Below, one piece after another: positions 63,905 through 64,000 of a stretch of DNA of 64,000 bases. Below the pieces are notes generated by a model. That model had not been told where the DNA came from, did not search any database, and was given only the letters and a program-made list of their open reading frames with translations. Position 1 is the first letter of the stretch; each line of letters begins with the position of its first letter. The stretch is from Clostridia bacterium (GTDB taxonomy: Bacteria; Bacillota_A; Clostridia; Christensenellales; Aristaeellaceae): the NCBI GenBank assembly GCA_017518705.1, contig JAFWUC010000071.1, positions 3,007-67,006 of the forward strand, written 5' to 3'. The position numbers were made by a program, and so were the translations under genes.

Positions 63905-64000
63905 ATGAAAAGAGCGCTCATACTTCTTTTGTGCCTGTGCCTGCTTACGGCGCTTGGCGAAACGCGCGTGCTCGTGGTAGAGACCACGGACATCCACGGC
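63905..64000 (+). CDS. Exported metallophosphoesterase / 5'-nucleotidase, 5' end only (partial)
   Basis: Only the first 32 codons are in the window: a signal peptide (ALILLLCLCLLTALG) and then RVLVVETTDIHG, the first metal-binding motif of the calcineurin-like phosphoesterase/5'-nucleotidase group. AAGGCGGGG precedes the ATG, and a TATAAT lies at 63854-63859. The full length and substrate lie beyond the right edge. Confidence 0.78.
   Translation, partial: MKRALILLLCLCLLTALGETRVLVVETTDIHG

Overview
This is a GC-rich chromosomal stretch (roughly 60% G+C by eye) from an anaerobic, Gram-positive-type bacterium, most likely a member of the Clostridia (Bacillota). The supporting signs are: a one-subunit pyruvate:ferredoxin oxidoreductase, rubredoxin, SpoIIE/RsbW/STAS partner-switching proteins, a GlgC-GlgD-GlgA glycogen operon, strong AGGAGG-type ribosome binding sites, consensus sigma-A promoters, many short hydrophobic signal peptides ending in A-E, and the DUF1858, DegV and DUF554 families. 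A high-GC gut clostridial lineage (Christensenellales-like) is plausible, but I cannot confirm the taxon. I see no rRNA, tRNA, CRISPR array, prophage or intact insertion sequence.

Layout. 1-900 (minus): start of rpsG, rpsL and an L7Ae/YbxF-like gene, i.e. the str ribosomal cluster. 1011-4780: a MATE transporter diverging from rubredoxin, then an AT-richer insert (a DegV-family gene with an in-frame amber stop, and a TetR regulator) that ends directly against the 3' remnant of a second rubredoxin gene. 4780-15412: phosphatase, rarA, two sugar-isomerase-type TIM barrels, two tyrosine-phosphatase-like proteins around an M13 peptidase, small redox and hydrolase genes, and two lower-GC orphan genes. 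15475-19730 (minus): MBL hydrolase, a secreted orphan, and an RsbW-like kinase with a SpoIIE phosphatase sensor. 19986-25801 (plus): a run of closely packed accessory metabolic genes. 25850-30797: M29 aminopeptidase diverging from pyruvate:ferredoxin oxidoreductase, which has a perfect consensus promoter. 31041-34051: membrane protein, Nudix, methyltransferase and URO-D-like genes.

34115-42015 (minus): mostly exported or cell-envelope proteins (a GLUG/beta-helix-like protein with a doubly operated promoter, a secreted HAD protein, a YdcF protein, an L,D-transpeptidase, a VanX-like dipeptidase, a membrane-anchored deaminase), interrupted by a STAS/HATPase-like pair. 42028-44588 (minus): rpsB-tsf-pyrH. 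44974-46578: two orphan envelope proteins. 46659-50151: ROK kinase, EEP nuclease, rimM and a trmD with a long extra C-terminal region. 50201-54425: pcp, DUF1858, a uracil permease with a leader attenuator, a GNAT and a third TIM barrel. 54514-58564 (minus): the glycogen operon, whose GlgA carries a Lys/Ala/Glu-rich tail. 58763-64000: an AAA+ ATPase of unusual architecture, an M3 oligoendopeptidase, a second YdcF protein and the start of a metallophosphoesterase.

Most of the window is housekeeping or ordinary accessory metabolism. The least explained parts are the AAA+ ATPase (58763-61051), the TrmD extension, the paired GTTAG palindromes at 36157-36247, the rubredoxin/DegV/TetR junction and the split partner-switching modules. 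All family assignments come from reading motifs; no database search was run.
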